Part shown: positions 12,139-22,400 of the stretch, one piece after another | Layout of the letters: each line of letters begins with the position of its first letter | Position numbering within the stretch: position 1 is the first letter of the stretch | Assembly (NCBI GenBank): GCA_039621445.1 | Contig: CP154955.1 | Location: 35,505,123-35,569,122 of the forward strand | Origin: Euglena gracilis | Lineage: Eukaryota; Euglenida; Euglenophyceae; Euglenales | Length of the DNA stretch: 64,000 nucleotides | Direction of reading: 5' to 3' | The notes under the pieces: model-generated | Told to the model about the DNA's origin: nothing | The model's input: the letters and a program-made list of their open reading frames with translations, nothing else | Database searches by the model: none | Program-made: the position numbers and the translations under genes

Positions 12139-12376
12139 CTGATACAGTTTCCAGGTGGTCAGACTGCAACTTTTGGAGGGATTTGGGATGGTCGGGCCGC
12201 ATTTTTTCCAGACCCCGAGACGTCGTTTGATTAGGGGAGGGTGTGAAGGGGCATCATATTTTTGTACGTGTGAAAAAAGCAAGCCCTGCCTTCAGAAAAG
12301 AATGTTAAGGTCTTGTTTTTTCCCGTTTGATTTCCCCACCTTGTGCTCTTTTTTTCCCGTGTATGTGTGATGTATG

Positions 12377-12413
<37 letters not shown>

Positions 12414-12534
12414 GTGTTTTGTGTGGATTTTGGGTGATCGATCAAACTTCTTTGCAGACATTGTTATTATTGAACTAAATCAAATCGGTATTGCTATATT
12501 TTTAAGCGAACATTTACAAATATTTGGATTTTTG

Positions 12535-12663
12535 CAAAAAAAGAAAAGAAAAGAAAGGAAAAGAAAAGAAAAGAAAAGAAGAAGAAAAGAGAAAGAAAGA
12601 AAAATAAAGAAAGAAAAGAAAAGACAAGAAAAGAAAGAAAAAGGAAGGAAGGAAGGAAGGAAG
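12535..12663 (+). repeat. homopurine (GAAAA/GGAA) tract
   Basis: About 125 bp of A and G broken by only a T and a C, ending in GGAA repeats. It lies about 50 bp outside the right end of the DIRS element. Long mirror-like purine tracts can adopt triplex structures; here that is inference. Confidence 0.85.
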
Positions 12664-12713
12664 CGCACTATCTTCCAAACAGACAAAAGGCACTACCAGT
12701 TAAATATTCTCGC

Positions 12714-12870
12714 ACTCCCTCGAGGAAAACCGACAAGGGAGGAAGGCACACCGAGGGCGAAGCACAAAGACCTTGTGAGGCCATGCCTTGCTCGCCGGCG
12801 GTTTGTTGTGTGATTGTTCGCTGCGCTGGGTTAGGAGGCCCCGCTTAGTGCAGCCTCGCCGGAGTTGGCT
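12714..12870 (-). repeat. DIRS right inverted terminal repeat
   Basis: Bases about 12,772-12,870 match the reverse complement of 32,573-32,673, including the words CTCGCCGGCGGTTTG and CGCCGGAGTTGGCTG. The outer part (12,714-12,778) is complementary to 13,005-13,070. Confidence 0.85.
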
Positions 12871-13405
12871 GGCGATGCTGCTCCGACTTGGCGACGCGGC
12901 TTCTTGCCCCTGGGGGGGGTCCCCCCCCTCTCCCCCCCCTGGCCCCCATCTTCTGACCGAGGGCTTTTGAACACAAATTTTCTTTTATGGGTGGGGGGGT
13001 CGGGCTCACAAGGTCTTTGTGCTTCGCCCTCGGTGTCCCTTCCTCCCTTGTCGGTTTTCCTCGAGGGAGTACGAGACACCTCGGGCTCCGCACTTTGCCC
13101 TTGTGAGGCCTGATTGTGCACTGAAATTAGGGGGGCCAGGGCACTTTCCAGGGCACCTTGGGCACCAAGTCTTTGATAGTGGGCAGCAAAGGCCTCCACC
13201 CCCCTCCACTGGCCAATTTCACAAAGTTCCTGGGCAGAAAGGCCCAATTATTTGAGCAAACCAACTCCAGCCCCTCTGGTGGAGTGTGCCCCCCACACCT
13301 GGGGGGTGCCCCATGTTGAGATAAAAAATTTTAGGTTATTGAAGCAATGGTATCAGCACTAATGGCTTTGAAGGGGGGTTTTAGTGAAATCAGAAGGGGA
13401 CCCCC
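12831..13405 (-). pseudogene. DIRS tyrosine recombinase, C-terminal part
   Basis: On the - strand, reading away from the Gypsy-A insertion, the frame gives PLLISLKPPFKAISADTIAS. After a frameshift it gives the AHSTRGAG block (HxxR motif, codons 13,272-13,286), then GQWRGVEAFAAHYQRLG with the candidate catalytic Tyr at 13,176-13,178. An in-frame TAA lies between the HSTR block and LGLSAQEL. The R (in the other fragment), HxxR and Y set is the catalytic signature of the family that integrates the circular DNA copy. The tail after the Tyr is poorly conserved and overlaps the terminal repeats. Clearly broken. Confidence 0.8.
13005..13110 (-). repeat. DIRS internal complementary region
   Basis: 13,005-13,070 is the reverse complement of the outer right repeat (12,714-12,778). 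13,074-13,110 is the reverse complement of the outer left repeat (32,662-32,698). Bases 13,071-13,073 (ACG) form the junction. It is used as the template that restores the ends of the circular DNA. Confidence 0.85.
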
Positions 13406-14005
13406 TGTGGGCGGCGGGAGGCGGCCTGGCGCCTGCGCACTGGAATTAGCGAACATTCTGCCCCATTCCGCTACTTTTTTTACCTGTGTACTTTTCCCCC
13501 CCAGGTTCTCTTTTCCGAATGTTTCATTCAAAGAATTGTGCATGCTGAAGGAAGGACTTTCAAAAATTCAATCTGAGTTCAAGGAAACAATTATCAAAGA
13601 AGTTCAAAAAGTCAATCCGGAAGGTCAATCAAAAGGAAAGAGTTCAAATTCAAAAAAAGGAAGAGCAAGCGGCACTGGGAATCAAGGTGAAGGTGTTCAT
13701 CCGTCCCCCCCGCTACCCTTTTTTAAATTCAATCCAGGCTTTTCCTCCCCCCCCCCCCTACTACTTCAGAGGCACCCCCAAGGAGTTGGCCAAAAATACC
13801 ATTCCCCCCCCCCCAATTTTTGAATTATTTGGCTGCCGGAACCCAGGTTCTGGCTGAATTCAGGGACCGAAAGACACAAAAAAAAAGGGAATTTTTGGGG
13901 CACGTGTGCCGATTTTACCGGAGCGCCGGGTGACTGTTTTCCCCCACTCGGCCTGCCGGGGAGCCCATTCCGCGCACGGTCACCGAACCGGCGAGAGGGG
14001 AAAAC
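13406..14005 (+). repeat. Gypsy-A 5' LTR
   Basis: About 600 bp, beginning TGTGGGCGGCGGG and ending GGGGAAAAC. It contains a strong 3' splice-site-like sequence: T-rich, then ACTTTTCCCCCCCAG (AG at 13,503-13,504). After this comes a protein-like frame (SEFKETIIKEVQKVNPEG) and two C runs. The same layout recurs in the 3' LTR and in the A-prime copy. Confidence 0.9.
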
Positions 14006-14017
14006 TGGTAGCAGAGG
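14006..14017 (+). promoter_or_regulatory. Gypsy-A primer binding site (initiator Met tRNA)
   Basis: TGGTAGCAGAGG directly abuts the 5' LTR and is complementary to the 3' end (CCTCTGCTACCA) of eukaryotic initiator-Met tRNA. Confidence 0.9.
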
Positions 14018-14074
14018 CTTGTTCGTTCTACGTTTTCCATTGAAGGCCATTTTCTCGTGTGCCTTCTTTTTAAA

Positions 14075-16546
14075 ATGCAAAGCGTGCACACCTCCCCAGA
14101 ATTTTCCACACACGAAGAGGCTACGGCCCACCGGGACACAGACAGGATGCCAACCTTTGCGGCGGACTCTGAAGTGGTAGCCCCCACCGCAAGTCTTTCC
14201 GATAGCCCCCGGGAAGCGCAAGAAAACACCCCGAAAAGATACCCCCGATCCCCTGTCCCATCCCTACTCCCATCCCCACAATCCCCGTTTCCTGCGCTCC
14301 CAGCCCCACCCCAACTCCCACTCATCCCCCTCCAATCCGAGTCCCTAGTCGATAGCCCTCGAGACTCATCCCAAGTCCCCCTCCTGTTCCCGAAATCAGC
14401 CCAGCCCCAGAGCTGGGACCCGACCCCCTGGCTACCACCCGGGGCTCCACCCTCTCAGCTTTTCCCCGGGACCCCACCCTTCCCCCAGCTGATCCCTTCC
14501 CTGCCCTTCCCGTTCCCGTTCCCGTCCGAGGTGCCCCACCTGTGGGGCGTCCCGGAGCTGCAGAGTGAGCGGGCCTTCGCTGGCCTGCCGGTTCCCGTGC
14601 CCAGCCCGGGGCCACCGAGGAGCCCTGATGAGGGCATGCGGGCCATCACATATCACCCCGCCCACGAGCTGGGCCCCGGCGAGTCCGAGGGCCGAGACGG
14701 GATCCCTGTCCCCGTGGCTGGCCTGATCCCACCTGTGCATCCGTCCCTGCAGTCTGCTCTGCCACCTGTACCGGTGGCAGGGCCCTCGCCGTCGCAGATG
14801 GCGTCGTCGTCCAGCCAAGCAGCCATCGCCGCACCGGTGGGAGTGCCGCCTCCCTACCGGTCCCCCAGCGAACACCCGAGCACCACCGCCGTGCACCCGC
14901 ACTTCCGCACCCCCCCATCCTCGGTCCGGCCGCACAAGGTGCCGCGGCTGGGCCTCTCCGATGACGAAGGAGATAACGAGGGTGAAGGAGAAGGTGAAGG
15001 TGATCAACAACGCCGGGGAGAAGGTCCTCGTGATGACGACGAGGAGTGGCTGGCTGGCGGGCGCAGACCAGAGCGAGATGTACGACACCGAGGAGAAGCC
15101 GGACGAGACCATGCAGGGCCCCCCCGAGTGGGAGGCTGCATACGCTGCGTTGCAGACGCGGATGGACCGCCTCTGCAACACCGTCGACTTCATCGGCTCC
15201 AAGGCGAAGGAGATATGGGACAGCTGGGCGGCCGTACAAATGGCCGCCGCCGTGAAGGACAAGGTGGACGAGCAAGGAGTGGCGGTACAAGAGCTGAAGA
15301 AAAGGATTGCGGCCCAAGAAGGGGCCCACGTGGACCTGATGGAGAACGTGGTGAAGGTGAAGGACGACATCGTCAGACTACATCAAGGAATATCACAACT
15401 CCACAAGCTCATGCCCATGGCGGAGGAGCGGATGACAAGAGTGGAGAAGTACACCCACGACGCGCTCGGAGACTTCGGAGAAGAATTCCGAAGGATCCGG
15501 GCGAAGGTGAAGGAGGCGGAAGACAACGCCGCGGCCGCGGTGATGGCGGTGAAGAGCGGCGTACCGACGAGTGGACTTGCCGAGCTGGTGGAGGTGGCGC
15601 GCCTCAAGGCCGCCGTGCAGGAGCTGCTGCAAGAGAAGGAGCGGCAGCGGGCCGAGAACGTCCAGCTGCAGGGGAAGCTCAACGCCGTCGAGGTGCAGAT
15701 GTCCGCCTTCACCGCTAAGGTGGAGGCGACTGCGGTGGCGCAGGGCAAGGCGGTGGAGGTGACGGCGCGCCTGGTGGAGCAGCTGCAGTATCAGCAGGCC
15801 GAGAACGCCTGGCTGAAGGAGCAGGTCAAGTTCCTGGTGGTGCAGGTGTCCTCCCTCACCACCAAGGTGGAGGCAGCCGCGGCCAAGGAGCCAAAGGCCG
15901 CTGAGCTGCCCCCGCTGATCGTGGGGAGGATCCAGAAGGTGGAGACGGAGATCCAGAAGGTGGGAGCCCAAGCCCAAGGGCTGACCGTGGCCGTGCAACG
16001 GCTCGCCGCGGACAGCCCCGGAGACAAGATCCGGGTGGTGGAGACCGAAGTTCAGAAGGTGAACGTCCAGACGCAAGCCGTGGTGATAGCCGTGCAGCGG
16101 CTGGACCAGATCGTCTCGAAGGTGATCGTATCCTCCCAAGCTAAGGCGGTGCCGGCCATGCCCGCCAAGGCTCCGCCACCCCCGGCCGAGCAGCAGCCGG
16201 TGCCGGTGGCCCGGCAGCAACCAGTGCCAGAGGTGAGAACGGTCCATCTGGAGAAGCCCATGCAGGAGGAGTCCATGGTGCAGGAGAAGCCGTCGTCCAC
16301 CCTCCGACCAGCTCTCCGGCTGGTCCGGAAGCAGGCCGCGGCGGGAGGGGGCGGGGTGCCGTCCCTCTCCATCGCCCGCCTGACCACGCCGTCCGCCGTC
16401 CCCGTCGCCAGCGCGTCCGCGGTGCGAGAGGTCCGCATCGCCCCGGTGCAGGCCCAGCCAGCGGCCCTGCACTTCCTCCCGGCGCCGCTGGTGGACTCCG
16501 TCATCGGCCTCCACCCGGGCCGGTTCTCCGGGCATCCGGAGGACTG
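14075..16546 (+). pseudogene. Gypsy-A gag, N-terminal part
   Basis: ATG at 14,075 (MQSVHTSPEF). The first 300 residues are Pro/Ser-rich. A frameshift near 14,960-15,040 moves the apparent coding frame into a long, Ala/Val/Lys/Glu heptad-rich coiled coil (about 15,090-16,140), then a Pro/Val linker. Capsid begins at GLHPGRFSGHPED, where the mini LTR element interrupts it at 16,547. Whether the frame change is mutation or programmed cannot be told from one copy; both frames have good composition up to the switch. Gag would form the particle that packages element RNA. Confidence 0.75.
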
Positions 16547-16834
16547 TGCAAGTTGGGGGATGGTCCAGTGTGTCCAGATAATTTCACCACATCAGACTTC
16601 TGGCCAATTCCAACTTTTCAGCCTTCAGGGGTCTTCTTCCCAAACTTCCCCACACAGCACCCCAGAAGACAAGACTTGATACTTTGAATCCAGTTCAGAG
16701 TCCCACGCAAACTTGTACACTGTTTGCCAGCTTGCCTGTGAAAAATGTAATTCCCCAAAATCTCTGTGAGGCAATGCCTAATTTCTGCTGGCAGTTCTTA
16801 CAAAAATAAATCTCAAATCTGGCCCGCGCTCACA
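16547..16834 (-). repeat. mini-element LTR copy (left)
   Basis: 288 bp, on + reading TGCAAGTTGGGGG to GCGCTCACA. Adjacent purine tract on the - strand at 16,835-16,845. Confidence 0.85.
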
Positions 16835-17925
16835 CCCCCCTTCCCAAAAACAATTGCCAGGCAATTGTCCAAAACGGAAGTAAAAAATGAGCGGGCCGGA
16901 GATAAAAATTCAACACACAACACACACACACGCAGCAGCGACATGGAAGCGTGACGAATGGCGGTTCTCGAATTTAAATTGCCAAATCTTCGAATCCACA
17001 GATAATCGTAAACATGTCCAAATCCACAGATAAATACCATGTGGGGCCCGCCTACCTCCACCCCAGCCTTTCCACCTTAGAGAGCCATGTCGTACGACCT
17101 ACCCCGTACAACATGACCCCCCATGGGGTCCAGCCGGGGCTTTGGCGACCCCCGCCGAGCCAAACCGGAGCAGAGCCCCCTTGAAGCGGCCCAGCACCGA
17201 ACGGGGAGGCGGCACACACCACAGCCATCACAGCAGCAACAGGTTGACGAACTTGAAGATGATCACCAGATGTGCATTTGTAGGGCTGTTGCACAACCCT
17301 GATCACTGTTTTTTACGAGGTCAGGCTCCTCGCGCCGAAATCTCCAGGGGGAACTTGACCAATGACGTTGAAACTTGACATCTTGAACTTGGAAACTGAA
17401 ATCTTGGACATCACACCTTGGCTCCTCCACGGATTGACCTTGGGAACTTGAAATCTTGGAAATGATGACAGAACTCCTTCACAGATTGACCTTGGGAAAT
17501 TGAAATCTTGACATGACAACTTTCTTCCACCACAGATTCCTTGGGATCTTGAAATTGAACTTGACATCTTGACTTGAACTTGACCCTGAAATGACATCTT
17601 GACAGACATTTTGGAGATTGAGATTATTGATGATGTTGGCGGGCTGTGATTGACATTTCCGTCTGTCCTTCAGCCCAGGCTCCAACCAAGACCCACAGCA
17701 GCACCAACTCCAGGATCACCCGCTGCTAGCTTGATCTGGAGAGTTGATCATGGTGGCCCAACACAGCATCTCACTGTGTGCCAACTGATGCCTTCCTCTG
17801 CCTTGTCCTCCTTCTGCTGCTGAGCTGGCCTGCCACTTCCATGCCTTTTCACTTCTGAGTGTCCCCCGGCTCCACAGGTACGTTTGTACGGGGCTTTTCT
17901 GCACTGCAAATCTCATACAAGTTTG

Positions 17926-18213
17926 TGCAAGTTGGGGGATGGTCCAGTGTGTCCAGATAATTTCACCACATCAGACTTCTGGCCAATTCCAACTTTTCAG
18001 CCTTCAGGGGTCTTCTTCCCAAACTTCCCCACACAGCACCCCAGAAGACAAGACTTGGTACTTTGAATCCAGTTCAGAGTCCCACGCAAACTTGTACACT
18101 GTTTGCCAGCTTGCCTGTGAAAAATGTAATTCCCCAAAATCTCTGTGAGGCAATGCCTAATTTCTGCTGGCAGTTCTTACAAAAATAAATCTCAAATCTG
18201 GCCCGCGCTCACA
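17926..18213 (-). repeat. mini-element LTR copy (right)
   Basis: 288-bp direct repeat of 16,547-16,834, followed by the ACTG target duplication. Confidence 0.85.
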
Positions 18214-18217
18214 ACTG

Positions 18218-19437
18218 GCCGCAGTGGCGGAGGCGGTGGCTCCTGTTACTTCGGGAACTCGAGCAGGCGTGGCCGTCCATCACGTCAGCTCAGCGCCTCG
18301 CCATGTTCCGCGCGGCTTTGGACGAGGCCACGGTGCTGATGCTGGACGAGGAGATTGAGACCAAAGGAGAGGTGGAATATGCCGTGCTGTTCGCGGAGGT
18401 GGACCTGGCAAACGGCGGCGAGGACAAGGAGGTCCTGCGGCGGCGAATGAGGAAGCTGAAGCTGGTGACGAACGGGAAGCTGACCGAGAAGTCCTGAGAG
18501 GGAGTACTACGCGCAGATGGCGTCCATGGCGAGGCAGGTGGGCATGGAGGAGGAGGAGCTGGGGAAGCTCCTCGTGGAGGCCATGCCCCTCCACCCCTGG
18601 CGCCGGAAGGTGGCGCAGGAGGAGGACAAGCGGGTGGATCACCGGTCCATCGTGCTGGAGGGCCTGCCGATGGACGCGACGGTGGAGGAGGTGAAGGAGA
18701 TGATCAAGCAAGAGACCACGGTGGCCCCCGCCTCGGTGCGGAATGCGGGGCGCCGCTTCGTGGTGGTGCCAGTGGGCGACGAGCACCGCACCCTGGTGAA
18801 GGCAGTGTACGACCGCCAGCGGCTCGAGGGCGGCAGCATCGTCACGGTGACGGCCGACTCGTGCGACCTACCGGCGAAGGACATCCACAACCTCATGGTG
18901 AGATGGCTGCGGATGGAGGCAAAGATGGCTCCCGAGAAGGAGAAGGAGATCCCGGAGAAGCGGCAGGTACCACGGTGGCAGCGGGACGTGGAGGTCGACG
19001 ACACCACCGTGGAGCCGTACATCCAGGAGGTGGAGAAGACGAACGTGCCGCCGAAGAAGGAGAAGCAAGCGCAGCAACCACGTCCGCCGACGCCGCCGGT
19101 GTCCACGCCCCAAGGCAAAGGACAAGGCCAAGGGGGACGTGGGTACCCGGAGCAGTGGTCATCGAGCCCATGGACGAGTGAAGAAGGAAAAGGAAAGGGT
19201 GGATACCAAGCCGAGCAGTGGTCGTCGAGTGCATGGCAAGGAAATGAAGGAAAAGGAAAAGGTGGTGGGTACCAAGGCGAGCAGTGGACATCGAATGCCC
19301 CGAGACAAGATGAAGGCAAAGGAAAAGGCAAGGCGAAGGGTGGAGCCAAAGGAGATCAAGGAAAAGGAAAGTCCAAGGGCAAAGGCAAGGACGGCAAGAG
19401 CAACGTCTCGGCCGTCCAGGAGCAGTATCATGAGTGA
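18218..19437 (+). pseudogene. Gypsy-A gag, C-terminal part
   Basis: It resumes the capsid with NWPQWRRRWLLLLRELEQAW straight after the mini-element. It runs to about 18,497, then a one-base frame change (stop at 18,495-18,497) leads into REYYAQMASMARQVG. Residues encoded at about 18,640-18,860 look like an RNA-recognition fold (SIVLEGLPMDAT, then RRFVVVPVG). The tail (19,080-19,430) has GKGKG and GYQ.EQW repeats instead of zinc knuckles, probably a basic nucleic-acid-binding tail. The frame ends at TGA 19,435-19,437 and is in the same frame as pol, which has no further stop. The RRM assignment is inference from pattern only. Confidence 0.75.
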
Positions 19438-19455
19438 CGGGGCCGCCCAGGCCCC
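19435..19455 (+). promoter_or_regulatory. candidate stop-codon readthrough site (TGA CGG plus hairpin)
   Basis: Gag ends TGA followed by CGG. Then GGGGCC (19,439-19,444), a 5-base loop, and GGCCCC (19,450-19,455) form an all-G/C stem. A UGA-CGG or UGA-CUA stop with a 3' structure is an established readthrough signal class in plant RNA viruses. Pol is in the same frame. Use by this element is inference. Confidence 0.55.
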
Positions 19456-19497
19456 AGGGATGGGGGTCTGGGCCGGCCGTCAAATCCCAACGCCAGC

Positions 19498-22400
19498 GTG
19501 AGCGTGCGGGCAATCACCCAAGAGCCCCGCACGCCCCACAGACCCAGCAAGCCCCAAATCTCCCAAGGAGGGGAGAGACCGTGCCCTGAAGCACACGGTC
19601 AAGGCGGGGCCCATCAGATTTTGACAAACAATTACTGGTCCGTGCTACAGAAGAAGTCCCGTCGTTCCGAGCAATCGTCTGCGGCGCGACCGGTCTCGTC
19701 TGCGCAGTCCTCGCCCCCCGCCAAGCGACCGGTCTCGTCTGCGCAGTCCTCGCCCCCCGCCAAGCCAGCAGCGTCCGAGCCATCGTCTACGCAGCATCGT
19801 GCCACCGCGACGCCCCCAGCCCGGCAGCAGCAGGAGCGAGCACCGCGCCAGTCCGCACCAAGCCGGACGACGCTGCCCCCGCCGTCAGCAGCGCCGTCAG
19901 CGACACCACGCTCCCCACCCGCAGCAACCAGCGCCCCGTCCCCCCCGCAGAGCGCACCGTCCTCTCGGGCGGCACCGAAGCAGGCCGCATCGTCACCGAC
20001 AACCTCGACGCCAAAGAGGTGGGCACTGGACCTGTTCTCCGGAACGGGTTCGGTGAAGCGGGCGCTGGAGAAGCTCGGCTACTCCGTCATCTCGGTGGAT
20101 GCCGACCCGCGGTGGAAGGCGGACAAGACGGTGGACGTGCGGCGCAGGCGGTACTGGGAGGAGTACTGGCCCGGCGACTTCGAGCTGGTCGCCGCCTCGC
20201 CGCCGTGCACCGAGTACTCCAGCGCGATGACGACCCGGAGGCGGCGGCTGCGGAAGGCCGACTTCCTGGTCCGCAAGACGAAGGAGATCATCGCCTACCT
20301 GCGGCCGTCCCTGTGGTGGCTGGAGAATCCCCGCTATGGGAAACTCCGCCACCGCAAGGTCGTGGAGGACATGCAGTACGTCGATGTGGACTACTGCATG
20401 TTCGAGGCGTGGGGCTATCGCAAGCCCACACGCTTCTGGATCGCGGACTCCATGGCCCCCATGCAGGACATCGTGTGCGACGGCCAGTGCGAGAACATCG
20501 TGGAGGAGCAAGATGGACGACGACATCATCGACGGCAGCTGGGTGGGGCATCCCAGCAGCGCGGTACACGAGAGCAGGCGTATCGCATTCCCGAAGGAGT
20601 AGTCCGATCCCTGTGCGAGCGCACCCCACCAACCCGCCAAGCAGCCGTGCCGCCCAGCGCGATACCGCCGTCGCCGGCACCCGCACCCGCACCCGCGTCC
20701 GCCACCGCACCACCAAGCCGGACGGCGCTGCCCCCGCAAGCAGCGGCGCTGTCCCAAGCCCCGCGCCAACGACCGCCACCGTGCACCCGCCAAGCATCGT
20801 GCACCCCCGCCGAGCCGCACAACGATCCACCCGCCGAGCCCGTCACCACCGCCGCCGACGAGCCCCACCCCCCGCGGAAGGTCCACAAGGTCACCGTCCG
20901 TCCGTGGCAGTACCGCCCCAGCCGGCCCTTCCAAGTGGGCCGCATGGAGAGGCGGGGAGGCAGCTATCAGCTGATGCTGGACGTGGTCATCGAGATCGAT
21001 GGCCGGGAGGAGAAGGCGAAGGCCCTCATCGACACGGGGGCGCAGACGTCGCTGATCCGTCGGGATTTGTTCCCGAACGGATGTTTCCGTCGCAGCGAGC
21101 GACCGCTGCTGCTGCGGACCGTGAACGGCGACCTGCTGGCAGGCGGCAGCAACGCGGCGGACGTCCTCCTGGTGTTCAACGCGAGGAGTGAAGGAGAGAG
21201 GAGTGGAGGATTGAAGAGGTGGCACAGCCAGATCACCGTCCATGACGGTGATATAGGGTGTGACCTGATTCTGGGTTACCCCTGGCTGAAGGAGCACAGG
21301 CTGGATGTGCAACCCTGGCGGGATGCGCTCCAGCTCCACGACGACCCCCGATGGGTCATCGCCGGCACCGAAGCAAGCGAGATCGCAGCGCTAAGCACAC
21401 GCACCCACGCGACCGTCCGAGCCCGCAGCCCGTCGCCGTTGCCCCGCACGCCGTCCGAAGTGGAGGAGGAGATGGAGGCCGAGGTGAGGAAGATGAGGCT
21501 CACCGTCGGGGTCAACGGCCCCGACGGAGACGAGGAGGACGAGGCCCTGGACGCCGAGGAGGAGGCAATGGTGGCCAAGGTGCTGATCGACGCGTCCAAG
21601 GAGGCGAAGGCAGTCCGTGGGGTGGTCACGGCCGAGGCGGAGGAGCAGCATCCGCTGGCCGTCCAGCTGCGCGCCGAGATGCTCAAGGAGTTCGAGGGCC
21701 GCGTCTTCTGTGACCGCGTCCACCCCGATCCGCCGCCCCGAGGCCAGCACAGGATGGCGGTGCTGCGCCTCAAGCCAAACGCCCAGCCGGTGGTGGGGAG
21801 GGTGATCCACCTGAAGGGCGAGCGGCTGGAGGCGTTGCGGGAAATGGAGGAGGAGTGCCGCCGCGACCGGAAGGTGGAGCCGGGCCGCGGCCCGTGGCGG
21901 GCGGCGGCCTTCCCGATTCGGAAGAAGAACGGGAAGTGGAGGATGGTGTGTGACTACGCGGTGACGAACCTGCAGATCATGGCGGACAGCTACCCCTTGC
22001 CCTTGACGGAGGAGATCGTGGCGGAGCAGGCGAAGTGTACCCTCTTCAGCACCATCGACTTGCGAGACGCGTTCCACCAGGTGGCCTTGGCGGAGGAGAG
22101 CCGACCGGTGACGAACGTCCAGCTGCCGGGTGGGCTGTGGCAGTGGCGTGTGGTCCCGCAGGGGATCAACGTCGGGCCCGCCCTCCTGCAGCGGGACATC
22201 GACGCCACCTGCGCGGCGGTGAAGGCGCACTCCCGCCCGTACTTCGACGACATCATCGTCAGTACGTGGCAGGGAGCGGAGGAGACGGACGAGGAGTTCT
22301 ACCAGAAGCATGCCCGAGACGTCCGTGAGACGTTGCTGGCCTTGGAGAAGGACAGATGGGTCAGCGACAGCCGCAAGGTCAAGCTCTTCATGAGGCAGGT

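Larger units (their letters stand above)
9768..12534. other. intergenic DNA with simple repeats
   Basis: No supported gene. It holds the GCGCATATTT repeats, a 40-bp tandem duplication, poly(C/G) patches near 9830-9880 and 11,845-11,930, a GTT microsatellite and a short TA repeat (about 12,382-12,408). Several frames of 60-110 codons exist but none resembles a family. Confidence 0.6.
16547..18213 (-). mobile_element. non-autonomous mini LTR retrotransposon inserted in Gypsy-A gag
   Basis: Two 288-bp direct repeats (16,547-16,834 and 17,926-18,213) start TG and end CA. I see one difference, at about 16,679/18,058. They are flanked by the 4-bp duplication ACTG (16,543-16,546 and 18,214-18,217). 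The inside (1.09 kb) codes for nothing recognisable. A purine tract GGGAAGGGGGG on the - strand abuts the left repeat, which suggests - strand orientation. No tRNA primer site is recognised. The inside includes a degenerate repeat of TTGAAATCTTGAC-like words (17,360-17,600). Mobilisation must be in trans. Confidence 0.85.

Noticed and set aside
12025-12282. Frame with a run of about 20 Asn (or Val on the other strand)
   Set aside because: It is a translation of the GTT microsatellite with no conserved flanks.
14432-15370. 312-codon and similar - strand frames across gag and pol of Gypsy-A
   Set aside because: Antisense shadows of a GC-rich coding region with strong codon-position bias on the + strand.
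20020-20710. Cytosine methyltransferase as a host gene
   Set aside because: It is fused in frame to protease, RT and integrase between the two LTRs of Gypsy-A.
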